Positions 17,373 through 25,616 are shown, counted from the first letter of the stretch. The stretch: 64,000 nucleotides of DNA from Lysobacter silvisoli (GCF_003382365.1 NZ_QTSU01000002.1:62001-126000); one strand, 5' to 3'. Notes: generated by a model not told the origin, from the letters alone. Numbers and translations are program-made.

Positions 17373-17390
17373 CCTTCAGTTTTGTGAAGG
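17373..17390. promoter_or_regulatory. Inverted repeat before the response regulator start
   Basis: CCTTCA (17373-17378) and TGAAGG (17385-17390) form a 6-6-6 inverted repeat 15 nt upstream of the regulator ATG, in the divergent gap with DUF486. It could be an autoregulatory operator or a leader hairpin near the ribosome site. Confidence 0.3.
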
Positions 17391-17475
17391 CTGCCGATTG
17401 CCGGGTGGACGCGCCGTGAAGGCGGCGGGTTAGGCTGCCGTTTTCCCGTCCGCTTCCGCCCCGGAACCCCTCGCC

Positions 17476-17817
17476 ATGTCCCTGGACCGCCTCTACCCCA
17501 TCCTGCTGCTGCTCGGCTCCAACCTGTTCATGACCTTCGCCTGGTACGGCCACCTGAAGTACAAGTCGGCGCCGCTGACCGCCGTGATCCTGGTCAGCTG
17601 GGGCATCGCCTTCTTCGAGTACTGCCTGATGGTGCCGGCCAACCGCCTGGGCAGCGCGATCTACTCGGCGCCCCAGCTCAAGGGCATGCAGGAGGTCATC
17701 ACCCTGCTGGTGTTCGCCGGCTTCAGCGCCTGGTACCTCGAGCAGCCCTTGAAATGGAACCACTGGGCCGGCTTCGGACTGATCGTGGTGGCGGCCTGGT
17801 TGATCTTTTTGGATTGA
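17476..17817 (+). CDS. DUF486 small membrane protein (DMT-like)
   Basis: A 113-aa protein with four membrane segments (PILLLLGSNLFMTFAWYG, LTAVILVSWGIAFFEYCLMV, a third near residues 73-90, AGFGLIVVAAWLIFL) and the family motif VPANRLGSAIYSAPQLKGMQE. DUF486 belongs to the drug/metabolite transporter superfamily, and members probably act as dimers; the substrate is unknown. It is transcribed divergently from the two-component genes. Confidence 0.92.
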   Translation: MSLDRLYPILLLLGSNLFMTFAWYGHLKYKSAPLTAVILVSWGIAFFEYCLMVPANRLGSAIYSAPQLKGMQEVITLLVFAGFSAWYLEQPLKWNHWAGFGLIVVAAWLIFLD

Positions 17818-18069
17818 GGCCACCGCGCGTGCCGCCATGGAGCGAACACACGGAAATTTGGACGATCGGCCGCCCACTGGCAAGTAGATAGGGCACGCCA
17901 AAAGCGTCTACACGATGCCAATGCGCACACCGCGAATGCAAGCCTCAGCTTCGTGAAGAAAAGTGCGGGCAACGGTTCGGTAGAGTGAGCCTGGAACAGG
18001 TTTCGCGGCTCCGCTGCGGCCACCGCGCCGGCCCGACGAACGAACCGCCCAGGCATCGCAAGGATCGCT

Positions 18070-18714
18070 ATGACTCATCGCTCTTCGCTCCACTCGCGCA
18101 AACCGACCCGCTACTTCGGCTGCGCCGCGATCGCCGGCGCGCTGTGGCTGAGCGTGGCTTGCGCATCGCAAAGCGCTGCGAGCGACCGTACCTCCGCCCG
18201 CAAGGACGTCGATAGCGACGACTTGGCCGCTTTCGTTCCGTCGGGCACGAGCTTGCGGACCAGCGCCCGCGGCGATCTCGACGGCGATGGCGACCAGGAC
18301 GCCTTGCTGGTGCTCAACCCCGTCGCCGGTGGCGACGCCGCGTTCGCGCCGCGCACGCTGCTCCTGTTGAGACGTGATGCCGGCGGCGCCCTGCGTCTGG
18401 CGGTGAGCAGCCCCAAGGCCGTCCTCTGCCGCAGCTGCGGCGGAATGAGCGGCGACCCGCTGCAAGGCATCGATGTCAAAAAAGGCGAGTTCACGCTTCG
18501 CTTCGAAGGCGGCTCACGTGAGCTCTGGTCCAGCGAGTACCGGTTCGCGTATCGCTCCCAGGACGACGACTGGCATCTGACCGAAGCCGTCTCACGCGGC
18601 TTCGACCGTAGCGACGGCAAGAGCGCGGAGCGCAAACAGGGACCGATCGAATTCGGCGACGTGGCCTTGGGCGAATTCGACCCCAAGCGATTCCCCGCCG
18701 ACGCGCTTCCATAA
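18070..18714 (+). CDS. Putative periplasmic immunity protein for the adjacent effector
   Basis: A 214-aa protein with an export signal ending in LWLSVACASQ. The Cys could be a weak lipobox (the -3 residue is Ser, not Leu), or cleavage may be by signal peptidase I. The mature part holds a calcium-loop-like RGDLDGDGDQDALLVL as in FG-GAP/VCBS proteins, and a CRSCGG pair. The AAGGA ribosome site and the 29-nt gap to the next gene suggest a two-gene operon. In Xanthomonas citri a periplasmic immunity lipoprotein (XAC2610) is encoded next to the GH19 effector XAC2609; by position and export this is the matching candidate. Direct homology is not shown. Confidence 0.65.
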   Translation: MTHRSSLHSRKPTRYFGCAAIAGALWLSVACASQSAASDRTSARKDVDSDDLAAFVPSGTSLRTSARGDLDGDGDQDALLVLNPVAGGDAAFAPRTLLLLRRDAGGALRLAVSSPKAVLCRSCGGMSGDPLQGIDVKKGEFTLRFEGGSRELWSSEYRFAYRSQDDDWHLTEAVSRGFDRSDGKSAERKQGPIEFGDVALGEFDPKRFPADALP

Positions 18715-18743
18715 GCGACAGCCTCCATACAAGGACGTAAGCC

Positions 18744-19913
18744 ATGCCCACCGAGAACGAAATCGAGATGCTGCGGGCGGCGCGGGTGGCGGGCATCACT
18801 ACGCGCGAGGAAATGGCCAACTTTATGGCCCAGCTCGGACACGAGTCCGGCGGCTTCGCGCAGATGGAGGAGGGTTTTCGCTACACCCAGGGCCTACAGC
18901 AGATTCCGGTCGACTATGCCCACCGTGAGGGGGACGCAGCTCTGGAAACTGCACGACGCCGAGCCTTGGGCGGTCAGCCGGAAGAGCTTGCGCGGCTTAT
19001 GTACGGCGGCCGTATGGGCAACGACGATGCCGGCGACGGCTACCTTTATCGCGGTCGCGGCTATACCCAGCTCACCGGCGAGGGCAATTATCGCGATGCT
19101 GGCCGGGCGTTGGGCCTGGACCTGGTCAGCAACCCGGAGCAGGCGGCCGAGCGCGACACTGCTCAGCGCATCGCGCTGTGGTATTGGGAACAGCGCGTAC
19201 CGCAGGCGCAGCGCGATGACGTATCCGCGGCTACCGAGGCCATCAACGGCGGTACCAATGGCCTGGCCGACCGCCTCGATCGCTACGATGCCTGGCACGC
19301 CCTACTCACTCCGGAGTTCATAACCGAACTCGACGCAGGCCGGGTCCAGGCCGGTGCTGGGGTACAGCCGGCCGCAGGAAGACCTGCGATGGAGGACGGT
19401 GCCCTGCGCCGCCTGGAGCGCGGACCGGAAGTCGGAGAACTGCAAGGCAAGCTGCGCGAGCTAGACGTTCGCGACGACTCCAATCGCAGGGTAACGGACA
19501 GCGACCGTTTCGACGCATCCACAGAGCAGGCGGTACGCCGCTTCCAGGAGCAGAACGATCTGGCGGTCACCGGACGTGCCGATCCGTCGACCCTGCAGGC
19601 GATCGATCGCGCCGTGGAGCGACAACGGCAACAGAACGAACCAGCAACGACACCGGTTCGCGACCAGGGCGAAGCCCATCAGGCACCCACCCGCTCCATG
19701 CTGCAACTGGACGACCCACTCCACCCCAACCATGGCATGTACGCCAAGTTGCTGGCTACCGTGAGCGAACGCGACGTTGCACTGGGCCGAACGCCGGATC
19801 AACTCAGCGCGCAGCTTTCCGGCGGACTGACCGTGGATGCGCGCGCGCGGACTGGAGGAAATCGAGTTCGCCCAGTTCAGCGCAGACGGCAGCCGGGTCT
19901 ATATGGCCGATGA
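18744..19913 (+). CDS. GH19-type lysozyme effector, frame-shifted before the end of its secretion domain
   Basis: The open frame gives 389 aa. Residues 1-200 look like a GH19 chitinase/lysozyme (MAQLGHESGGF with a candidate catalytic Glu34, YRGRGYTQLTGEGNY, NGGTNGLADRLDRY). Residues 225-290 form a peptidoglycan-binding-1 domain (VGELQGKLRELDVRDD, AVRRFQEQNDLAVTGRAD). From about residue 325 an XVIPCD begins (LDDPLHPNHGMYAKLLATV, ALGRTPDQLSAQLSGG). At the GC run 19838-19849 the frame leaves the domain and ends in unrelated residues (RTGGNRVRPVQRRRQPG). XVIPCDs mark cargo of the antibacterial type IV secretion system in Xanthomonadales. No T4SS gene lies in this window. Confidence 0.85.
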   Translation: MPTENEIEMLRAARVAGITTREEMANFMAQLGHESGGFAQMEEGFRYTQGLQQIPVDYAHREGDAALETARRRALGGQPEELARLMYGGRMGNDDAGDGYLYRGRGYTQLTGEGNYRDAGRALGLDLVSNPEQAAERDTAQRIALWYWEQRVPQAQRDDVSAATEAINGGTNGLADRLDRYDAWHALLTPEFITELDAGRVQAGAGVQPAAGRPAMEDGALRRLERGPEVGELQGKLRELDVRDDSNRRVTDSDRFDASTEQAVRRFQEQNDLAVTGRADPSTLQAIDRAVERQRQQNEPATTPVRDQGEAHQAPTRSMLQLDDPLHPNHGMYAKLLATVSERDVALGRTPDQLSAQLSGGLTVDARARTGGNRVRPVQRRRQPGLYGR

Positions 19914-20100
19914 CCGGGACCCTTCCGCTCCTTGGGCGAGAAAGGCGGTGGGCGACGTCGGTCGGGCCTTACAGCGAACGATGGCGGAAAGCAGCGAACA
20001 AGTCGCCGAACTCAACCGCCGTCAGGCGCCGCAGCCGTCGCCCGCGAGCCAGAGCCTGCAGCCCGACGGCCCGGCTTCGCCGGGGCCTCGCTTGGGTTGA
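19837..20100 (+). pseudogene. Frame-shifted C-terminal part of the XVIPCD effector
   Basis: The second frame continues the XVIPCD exactly where the first stops: RGLEEIEFAQFSADGSRVYM, DPSAPWARKAVGDVG, TMAESSEQVAELNRRQ, then a Pro/Gln-rich tail. Its own ATG at 19837 lies inside the GC run and has no ribosome site, so it is unlikely to be an independent gene. Restoring one GC unit (or dropping one base) fuses both frames into a protein of about 450 aa with complete GH19, PG-binding and XVIPCD domains. It may be a true mutation, a phase-variable tract or a base-calling error. Confidence 0.8.
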
Positions 20101-20127
20101 CGCCGACACACACCGCGAGTGTCGGCG
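20101..20127. terminator. Hairpin between convergent effector and DUF962 genes
   Basis: CGCCGACAC (20101-20109) and GTGTCGGCG (20119-20127) form a perfect 9-bp stem with a 9-nt loop immediately after the effector stop. There is no T-run on either strand. A bidirectional role is plausible because the genes converge. Confidence 0.5.
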
Positions 20128-20146
20128 CACCCCGTCCAAGCGTGCT

Positions 20147-20452
20147 TCAGAACCGGATTTTGCCGGTCAGGATGTCCTTGAACATCACCCAGTCGCCGAC
20201 GAAGGAGTAGAGCGGGTGCTTGAAGGTGGCCGGGCGGTTCTTCTCGAAGAAGAAGTGGCCGACCCAGGCGAAGCCGTAGCCGCAGACCAGCGCCGCCAGC
20301 AGCAGCCAGGGGCGGGCCTGGACGACGGCCAGGGCCAGCAGGATCAGCACGCCGCAGCTGCCGAGGAAGTGCAGGCGCCGGCTGGTGCGGTTGCTGTGTT
20401 CGCTGAGGTAGAACGGGTAGAACTCGGTGAAGTTGGCGAAACGCTTGCTCAT
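20147..20452 (-). CDS. DUF962 / Mpo1-like membrane protein
   Basis: A 101-aa protein with the family pattern FANFTEFYPFYLSEHSNRTS, RRLHFLGSCGVL, a hydrophobic hairpin (LILLALAVVQARPWLLLAAL) and WVGHFFFEKNRPATF, DWVMFKDILTG. The His residues match the metal site proposed for Mpo1, which alpha-oxidises fatty acids in yeast; bacterial roles are unproven. The ATG at 20452 has AGGAGGG-like spacing. It is the last gene of the nudE-cysQ-mazG series. Confidence 0.9.
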   Translation of the reverse strand: MSKRFANFTEFYPFYLSEHSNRTSRRLHFLGSCGVLILLALAVVQARPWLLLAALVCGYGFAWVGHFFFEKNRPATFKHPLYSFVGDWVMFKDILTGKIRF

Positions 20453-20496
20453 GCGTGTGCCCTCCTTGCGGTCGCGGATCGGCGCCAGCCCTGCGG

Positions 20497-21207
20497 TCAG
20501 GGCGCCGCTGGCTCGGCGAACAGTCCCCGCGCCTTCAGTACTGTACGTTGCTTGGCTTGGAACAGCTCTTCCAGGCTGTGGCCCAGGCGGCAGCGGGCGC
20601 GGCCGCGTTCGAAAACGTAGGCCTGGCGGTCGAAGTCCTGCCGTCTGATGCGCCAGTCCAGCTTGCGCAGATCGAAGTAGGCGTCGGGGCCGAAATCCAT
20701 GACGTGCGGCGGCGGGATGGTCGCCCGCTCCTCGGCATCGCCCGGGCCGATGGCTCCGCAACCCGCCCATCCGCCCGACACCGTCCGGAACACGGGGTAA
20801 TACTGGTATTTCTGTTGGTAGTAACCGCCCTCGTCCTTGGATACGAACAACAACACCGTGTCGTGCAAGGAGAACGGCGGCACGCCGTAGTGATCGGCCG
20901 CGTTGAACTCGATCGTATCGCTGTCGTAACGGCCATAAACCACTTGCTTCACGCGGTAGCGGGCGCGATAGATCCCATCCATCAGCACGAAGATCTTGCC
21001 GGACTCCTGCTGCCGCGCGCTTCGGATTTGCTCGGTGACGTCCTGCACCGACAGCTTCTCGCCCACGAACACCAGCAGATCGGCGCCTTCGTCCGTCGTC
21101 TTCAGGGGCGGCGGGGCGTCGACGCTCGCAGCGGCCGCGCGCGCCGGGCCCAGCAAGGCCAGCAGGCCGATGACGACCCCGGCGCAAGCGGCGGCGGCGC
21201 TAGCCAT
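20497..21207 (-). CDS. Exported hypothetical protein
   Basis: A 236-aa protein with a signal peptide (MASAAAACAGVVIGLLALLG, cleavage near ARAAAA). The mature region has no domain that I know; conserved-looking parts are DLLVFVGEKLSVQDV, FVLMDGIYRARYRVKQVVYG, LLFVSKDEGGYYQQKYQYYP and GWAGCGAI. The ATG at 21207 overlaps the mazG stop by 8 nt. Alternative starts upstream lie inside mazG. Function unknown; probably periplasmic. Confidence 0.75.
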   Translation of the reverse strand: MASAAAACAGVVIGLLALLGPARAAAASVDAPPPLKTTDEGADLLVFVGEKLSVQDVTEQIRSARQQESGKIFVLMDGIYRARYRVKQVVYGRYDSDTIEFNAADHYGVPPFSLHDTVLLFVSKDEGGYYQQKYQYYPVFRTVSGGWAGCGAIGPGDAEERATIPPPHVMDFGPDAYFDLRKLDWRIRRQDFDRQAYVFERGRARCRLGHSLEELFQAKQRTVLKARGLFAEPAAP

Positions 21208-22036
21208 CGCGTTCCTCGCGCTTGGCGCGACCCCAGTACGCATCCTGCTCATCCAAGGACAAGGTTTTCAACGGCGTGCCGTCCTGCGTCGCCAACCGTT
21301 CCATCGCCCGGAACCGCCGTTCGAACTTGAGGTTGGCGCGACGCAGCGCGGCGCCGACGTCGACCTGGCCGTGGCGGGCCAGGTTGGCGGCGACGAACAG
21401 CAGGTCGCCGATCTCGTCTTCCAGGCGGTCGCGCGCGGCCGCGTCGTCGGGCGCGGCAGCCACGGCGTCGAACTCGGCGCGGACCTCGTCGATCTCCTCG
21501 TGCAGCTTGGCGATCACCGGGGTCACGCTGGGCCAGTCGAAGCCGACGCTCGCGGCGCGCTTTTGCAGCTTCACCGCACGCTGCCACTCGGGCAGGCCGC
21601 GCGCCACGCCGGCCAGGGCCGAGGTGTCGGCTTCGCCGGCGGCCTCGCGCTCGCGGCGCTTCTGTTCTTCCCAGGCCACAGTCTGGGCTTCGGCATCCTC
21701 GACGCTGGCGCCGGCGAAGACGTGCGGATGCCGGCGCACCATCTTGTCGCTGATCGCATCGACCACGTCGTCGAACGCGAACGCGCCCTGCTCCTGCGCC
21801 ATGCGCGCGTGGAACACCACCTGCAGCAGCAGGTCGCCGAGTTCGTCCTTCAGCGCGGGCAGGTCGTTGCGGTCGATCGCGTCGGCGACTTCGTAAGCCT
21901 CTTCCACCGTGTAAGGAGCGATGGTGGCGAAGGTCTGCTCCAGGTCCCAGGGGCAGCCGCCGACCGGGTCGCGCAGGCGCGCCATGATCGCCAGCAGGCC
22001 GGCCATGCCCGGCGGCAAGGCGGGACCGTCAGCCAT
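21200..22036 (-). CDS. mazG: Nucleoside triphosphate pyrophosphohydrolase
   Basis: Hydrolyses non-canonical and stress-related NTPs to NMP and pyrophosphate. The 278-aa protein has two MazG repeats: the first with CPWDLEQTFATIAPYTVEEAYE and ELGDLLLQVVFHARMA (EExxE-12-28-ExxD), the second with KLHEEIDEVRAEFD and EIGDLLFVAANLARH. Length and layout match E. coli MazG. It overlaps cysQ by 8 nt. E. coli MazG is linked to the RelA-dependent stress response, and relA is encoded at 52841-55018. Confidence 0.96.
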   Translation of the reverse strand: MADGPALPPGMAGLLAIMARLRDPVGGCPWDLEQTFATIAPYTVEEAYEVADAIDRNDLPALKDELGDLLLQVVFHARMAQEQGAFAFDDVVDAISDKMVRRHPHVFAGASVEDAEAQTVAWEEQKRREREAAGEADTSALAGVARGLPEWQRAVKLQKRAASVGFDWPSVTPVIAKLHEEIDEVRAEFDAVAAAPDDAAARDRLEDEIGDLLFVAANLARHGQVDVGAALRRANLKFERRFRAMERLATQDGTPLKTLSLDEQDAYWGRAKREERDG

Positions 22037-22868
22037 CCAGGCTCTCCCGCCACGGCAGCGCGGGGTCGCCCAGGGCGATGAAGTCGCCGTTGAGCACGCC
22101 GGGCCGCTGGTTGTAGCGGAACGGCCGTCCGCGCGGGTCCAGCACCTGGCCGCCGGCGGCTTCCAGCACGCACTGGCCGGCGGCGGTGTCCCATTCGCTG
22201 GTCGGGCCGAAGCGCGGGTAGATGTCCATGCCGCCCTCGGCGATGCAGCAGAACTTGAGCGAGGAACCCAGGCCGATGGGTTCGGCCTGGCCGCCGACCT
22301 GCTGCGCCAGGCGCTGCATGAAGGCTTCGGTGCGCGCGTCGCGGTGCGAGCGGCTGGCGGCCACGCGCAGCGGCGCCACGGCCGGAATGCGCACCTGCAA
22401 CTCGCGCTCCTGGTCGCCGTCGCGGCGGAAGGCGCGGCCGCCGCGCACGCCGTACCACAGCGCGCCGGTCACCGGCGCCTGGACCACGCCGAACACCGGC
22501 ACGCCGTCTTCGATCAGGGCCAGGTTGACGGTGAATTCGCCGTTGCGCTTGACGAACTCGCGGGTGCCGTCGAGCGGGTCGACCAGCCACAGCCGGCGCC
22601 AGCCGCGGCGTTGTTCGAAGGAAACCTCGTGCGCGGACTCTTCCGACAGCACCGGCACGTCCGGCGTCAGCGCGGCCAGGCCGGCGACGATGCAGTGGTG
22701 CGCGGCCAGGTCGGCGGCGGTCAGCGGCGAGGCGTCGGCCTTGTGCTCGACGTCGAAGTCCTGTTCGTAGATGGCCAGGATCGCGGCGGCGGCCTCGCGC
22801 GCGATCGCGATCGCGCCTTCCACCAGGCGTTCATCGACGCGCAGCGCGCTATCGTTCGGTTCGGTCAT
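22029..22868 (-). CDS. cysQ: 3'(2'),5'-bisphosphate nucleotidase
   Basis: Removes the 3'-phosphate of PAP formed during sulfate assimilation. The 279-aa protein belongs to the inositol monophosphatase superfamily: SEES for metal 1, WLVDPLDGTREF around residue 98 with the two catalytic Asp, and GPTSEWDTAAGQCVLEAAGG at the C-terminal metal site. The ATG at 22868 overlaps the nudE stop as ATGA. Confidence 0.96.
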   Translation of the reverse strand: MTEPNDSALRVDERLVEGAIAIAREAAAAILAIYEQDFDVEHKADASPLTAADLAAHHCIVAGLAALTPDVPVLSEESAHEVSFEQRRGWRRLWLVDPLDGTREFVKRNGEFTVNLALIEDGVPVFGVVQAPVTGALWYGVRGGRAFRRDGDQERELQVRIPAVAPLRVAASRSHRDARTEAFMQRLAQQVGGQAEPIGLGSSLKFCCIAEGGMDIYPRFGPTSEWDTAAGQCVLEAAGGQVLDPRGRPFRYNQRPGVLNGDFIALGDPALPWRESLDG

Positions 22869-23410
22869 TGGCTGCGCAACCATTCGCGGGCGATGAACAG
22901 GGCGGCGATGCTGCGGCCCTCGGAAAAATCTTCGCGCAGGATCAGCTCGTCCAGGCGGTCGAGCTTCCACGGCACCACGTCCAGCTCCTCCGGCTCGTCG
23001 CCGGGCAGGCGCTCGGGGTAGAGATCGCGCGCCAGCACGAGTTGGGTCTGGTGGCTCATGTAGGTCGGCGCCAGGGTCAGCGCGCGCAGCTGCAGCAGCG
23101 AGCGCGCGCCGTAGCCGGCCTCTTCCTTGAGTTCGCGGTCGGCGGCCTGCAGCGCGGTCTCGCCGGCGTCGATGCGGCCCTTGACCAGGCCCAGCTCGTA
23201 GCGGTGCACGCCGGCGGCGTATTCGCGCACCAGCAGCACGGTGTCCTCGTCGATCATCGGCACCACCACCACCGCGCCGTGACCGCGGCCGAGCAGGCGC
23301 TCGTAGCGCCGGCGTTCGCCGTTGGAGAACTCCAGGTCCAGCCGCTCCAGCTTGTAGGGGCCGGCGTCGTGCTCGGTGACCGAGTGGATGGTGGGCAGGC
23401 GCCGGCTCAC
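22865..23410 (-). CDS. nudE: ADP compounds hydrolase, Nudix family
   Basis: A 181-aa Nudix hydrolase acting on ADP-ribose, Ap3A and NADH-type compounds. The Nudix box is GRIDAGETALQAADRELKEE followed by AG. An N-terminal RLDLEFSNGERRRYERL and the mid-region YMSHQTQLVLARDLYPE fit NudE. No ATG exists near the family N-terminus; a GTG at 23410 (VSRRLPTIHSV) with GGAG upstream is chosen. It starts an operon with cysQ and mazG and is divergent from bioA. Confidence 0.92.
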   Translation of the reverse strand: MSRRLPTIHSVTEHDAGPYKLERLDLEFSNGERRRYERLLGRGHGAVVVVPMIDEDTVLLVREYAAGVHRYELGLVKGRIDAGETALQAADRELKEEAGYGARSLLQLRALTLAPTYMSHQTQLVLARDLYPERLPGDEPEELDVVPWKLDRLDELILREDFSEGRSIAALFIAREWLRSQ

Positions 23411-23448
23411 CGCAACGCTCCGGTGCGCGTACGGGACGCAAAAGGCGG

Positions 23449-23454
23449 GATAAT
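23449..23454 (+). promoter_or_regulatory. Candidate -10 box placing the bioA start at the ATG
   Basis: GATAAT (five of six consensus bases) ends 6 nt before the bioA ATG at 23461, so transcription would begin at or next to the A of the ATG. No -35 box is convincing and no ribosome site precedes the ATG, which together suggest a leaderless message. Confidence 0.4.
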
Positions 23455-23460
23455 GCCCGC

Positions 23461-24882
23461 ATGCAAGAGACGAATCAGCATGCCGCGATGCTAGCAGAGG
23501 GCGGCGTCTCCGAGGCCGACGCCTGGCGCGCACGCGACCTGGCGGTGCTGTGGCACCCGTGCACGCAGATGCGCGAGCATCCCGACACCCTGCCGCTGCT
23601 GCCGATCGCCAGCGGCCAGGGGCCGTGGCTGCTCGGCCGCGACGGCCACCGCTACCTGGACGCCATTTCCAGCTGGTGGACGAACCTGTTCGGCCATGCC
23701 GAGCCGCGCATCGCCGCGGCCATCGCCGCCCAGGCCCAGACCCTGGAGCACGTGATCCTGGCCGGCTGCTCGCACGCGCCGGCGGTGGAGCTGGCCGAGC
23801 GCCTGCTGGCGCTGGCGCCGCGCGAGCCCGGGCGGGCGCCCCTGGCCAAGGTCTTCTATGCCGACAACGGTTCGGCTGGGGTGGAGGTCGCGCTGAAGAT
23901 GGCCTTCCATTGGTTCCGCAACCGCGGCGAACTCCAGCGCACCAAGTTCGTGGCCCTGGACAACGGCTACCACGGCGAAACCCTGGGCGCGCTGGCGGTC
24001 GGCGACATCCCGCTGTACCGCCGGGTGTATGCGCCGCTGCTGGCCGAGGCGCTGTTCGCGCCTTCGCCCGATGCCTACCTGTGCGAGCCCGGCGAAAGCG
24101 CGGAGCAACGCGCCCAGTGCGCCGCCGACGGCCTGCGCGCGGTGCTGGAACGCCACGCCGGCGAGGTCTGCGCGCTGATCCTGGAGCCGCGGGTGCAGTG
24201 CGCCGGCGGCATGCGCATGCACGATGCGTCCTACCTGCGTCGCGCGCGCGCGCTGTGCGACGAGTTCGGCGTGTTCCTGATCGCCGACGAGATCGCGGTC
24301 GGCTTCGGCCGCACCGGCACGATGTTCGCGTTCGAGCAGGCCGGCGTGGCGCCGGACCTGATGTGCCTGTCCAAGGGCCTGACCGGCGGCGCGCTGCCGC
24401 TGGCGGCGGTTCTGGCCACCCAGACCATCTACGACGGCTTCCTGGACGATTCGCGCGAGCGCGCCTTCCTGCATTCGCACAGCTACACCGGCAACCCGCT
24501 GGCCTGCGCCGCGGCGCTGGCCACGCTGGGCATCTTCGCCAGCGACGACGCGGTCGCGCGCAATCGCGCCACCGCCGCGCGCATGGCGCAGCACGCCGCG
24601 CCGCTGGCCGAACACGCGCACGTGGCCGACGCGCGCCAGGCCGGCATGATCGTGGCCTTCGAACTGACCCAGGGCGGCGACAAGCGCACGCCCTTCGACC
24701 CGGCCGCGCGCATCGGCCTGCGCGCCTACCGCGCCGCGCTGCAGCGCGGCGTGCTGCTGCGGCCGCTGGGCGACGTGCTGTACTGGATGCCGCCCTACTG
24801 CATCGACGACGAGGCGCTGGCGCTGCTGGCGCGGACCACGCGCGAGGCCATCGACCACGCGGTGGCGGAGGCCGGCGCATGA
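23461..24882 (+). CDS. bioA: Adenosylmethionine-8-amino-7-oxononanoate aminotransferase
   Basis: A 473-aa PLP enzyme of biotin synthesis that transfers the amino group of S-adenosylmethionine to KAPA, giving DAPA. It shows LWHPCTQM at the N-terminus, the ISSWWTNLFGHAEP substrate region, DNGSAGVEVALKMA, DNGYHGETLGA, the cofactor Asp in IADEIAVGFGRTG and the PLP Lys near 306 in LSKGLTGG. The first 10 residues are not conserved, and an ATG at 23488 could also serve, but a -10 box fits the first ATG. The stop overlaps rsmE as ATGA. Biotin and rRNA genes appear to be joined only by operon packing. Confidence 0.96.
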   Translation: MQETNQHAAMLAEGGVSEADAWRARDLAVLWHPCTQMREHPDTLPLLPIASGQGPWLLGRDGHRYLDAISSWWTNLFGHAEPRIAAAIAAQAQTLEHVILAGCSHAPAVELAERLLALAPREPGRAPLAKVFYADNGSAGVEVALKMAFHWFRNRGELQRTKFVALDNGYHGETLGALAVGDIPLYRRVYAPLLAEALFAPSPDAYLCEPGESAEQRAQCAADGLRAVLERHAGEVCALILEPRVQCAGGMRMHDASYLRRARALCDEFGVFLIADEIAVGFGRTGTMFAFEQAGVAPDLMCLSKGLTGGALPLAAVLATQTIYDGFLDDSRERAFLHSHSYTGNPLACAAALATLGIFASDDAVARNRATAARMAQHAAPLAEHAHVADARQAGMIVAFELTQGGDKRTPFDPAARIGLRAYRAALQRGVLLRPLGDVLYWMPPYCIDDEALALLARTTREAIDHAVAEAGA

Positions 24883-25616
24883 GACTGACCCGGGTGTACG
24901 TGGACCAGGCGCTGCGCGCCGGCGCCGAGGTGGTGCTGCCGGAGAGCGCGGCCGCGCATCTGTCGCGGGTGCTGCGCCTGGGCGTGGGCGATGCCTGCGT
25001 GCTGTTCAACGGCGACGGCCACGACTACGTCGCGCGCATCGCCGCGGCCGGCAAGCGCGAACTGCGCGTGGCCGTCGGCGAGGCCTCGGCGGTGGAGCGC
25101 GAGTCGCCGCTGCGGCTGGTGCTGCTGCAAGGCGTGGCGCGCGGCGAGAAGATGGACCTGATTCTGCAGAAGGCCACCGAGCTGGGCGTGGCGGCGGTGT
25201 ACCCGCTGTGGTCGCAGCGCAGCGAGGTCAAGCTGGACGAGGCGCGCGCCGGGAAGCGTCTGGCGCATTGGCGCAGCGTGGTCGCGTCGGCCTGCGAGCA
25301 GAGCGGCCGTGCGCGCGTGCCCGAAGTGGCCGCGCCGCTGGCGCTGGCCGCGGCCCTGGCCGCGCTGCCCGCCGGCGGCCTGCGCTTGATCCTGGACCCG
25401 GAAGGCGAACTCGCCTACGCCACCCTGAGCCCGCAGCCCGACGCGGCGATTTACCTGGCGATCGGCCCCGAAGGCGGCTGGTCGCCGCTGGACCGCGAAC
25501 AACTGCGCGCCGCCGGTTTCGCCGGCCTGCGCCTGGGCCCGCGCATCCTGCGCACCGAAACCGCGGGCCTGGCGGCGATCGCGGCGCTGCAGGCGAAGTT
25601 CGGCGATTTGGCGTGA
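24879..25616 (+). CDS. rsmE: 16S rRNA (uracil-1498-N3)-methyltransferase
   Basis: A 245-aa SPOUT-class enzyme that methylates U1498 of 16S rRNA. The N-terminal PUA-like part holds AAHLSRVLRLGVGDACVLFNG; the C-terminal knot holds GVARGEKMDLILQKATELGV, QSGRARVPEV, AIGPEGGWSPLD and LGPRILRTETAGLAAI, the SAM-binding and knot motifs. The length is typical. It is translationally coupled to bioA. Confidence 0.96.
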   Translation: MRLTRVYVDQALRAGAEVVLPESAAAHLSRVLRLGVGDACVLFNGDGHDYVARIAAAGKRELRVAVGEASAVERESPLRLVLLQGVARGEKMDLILQKATELGVAAVYPLWSQRSEVKLDEARAGKRLAHWRSVVASACEQSGRARVPEVAAPLALAAALAALPAGGLRLILDPEGELAYATLSPQPDAAIYLAIGPEGGWSPLDREQLRAAGFAGLRLGPRILRTETAGLAAIAALQAKFGDLA

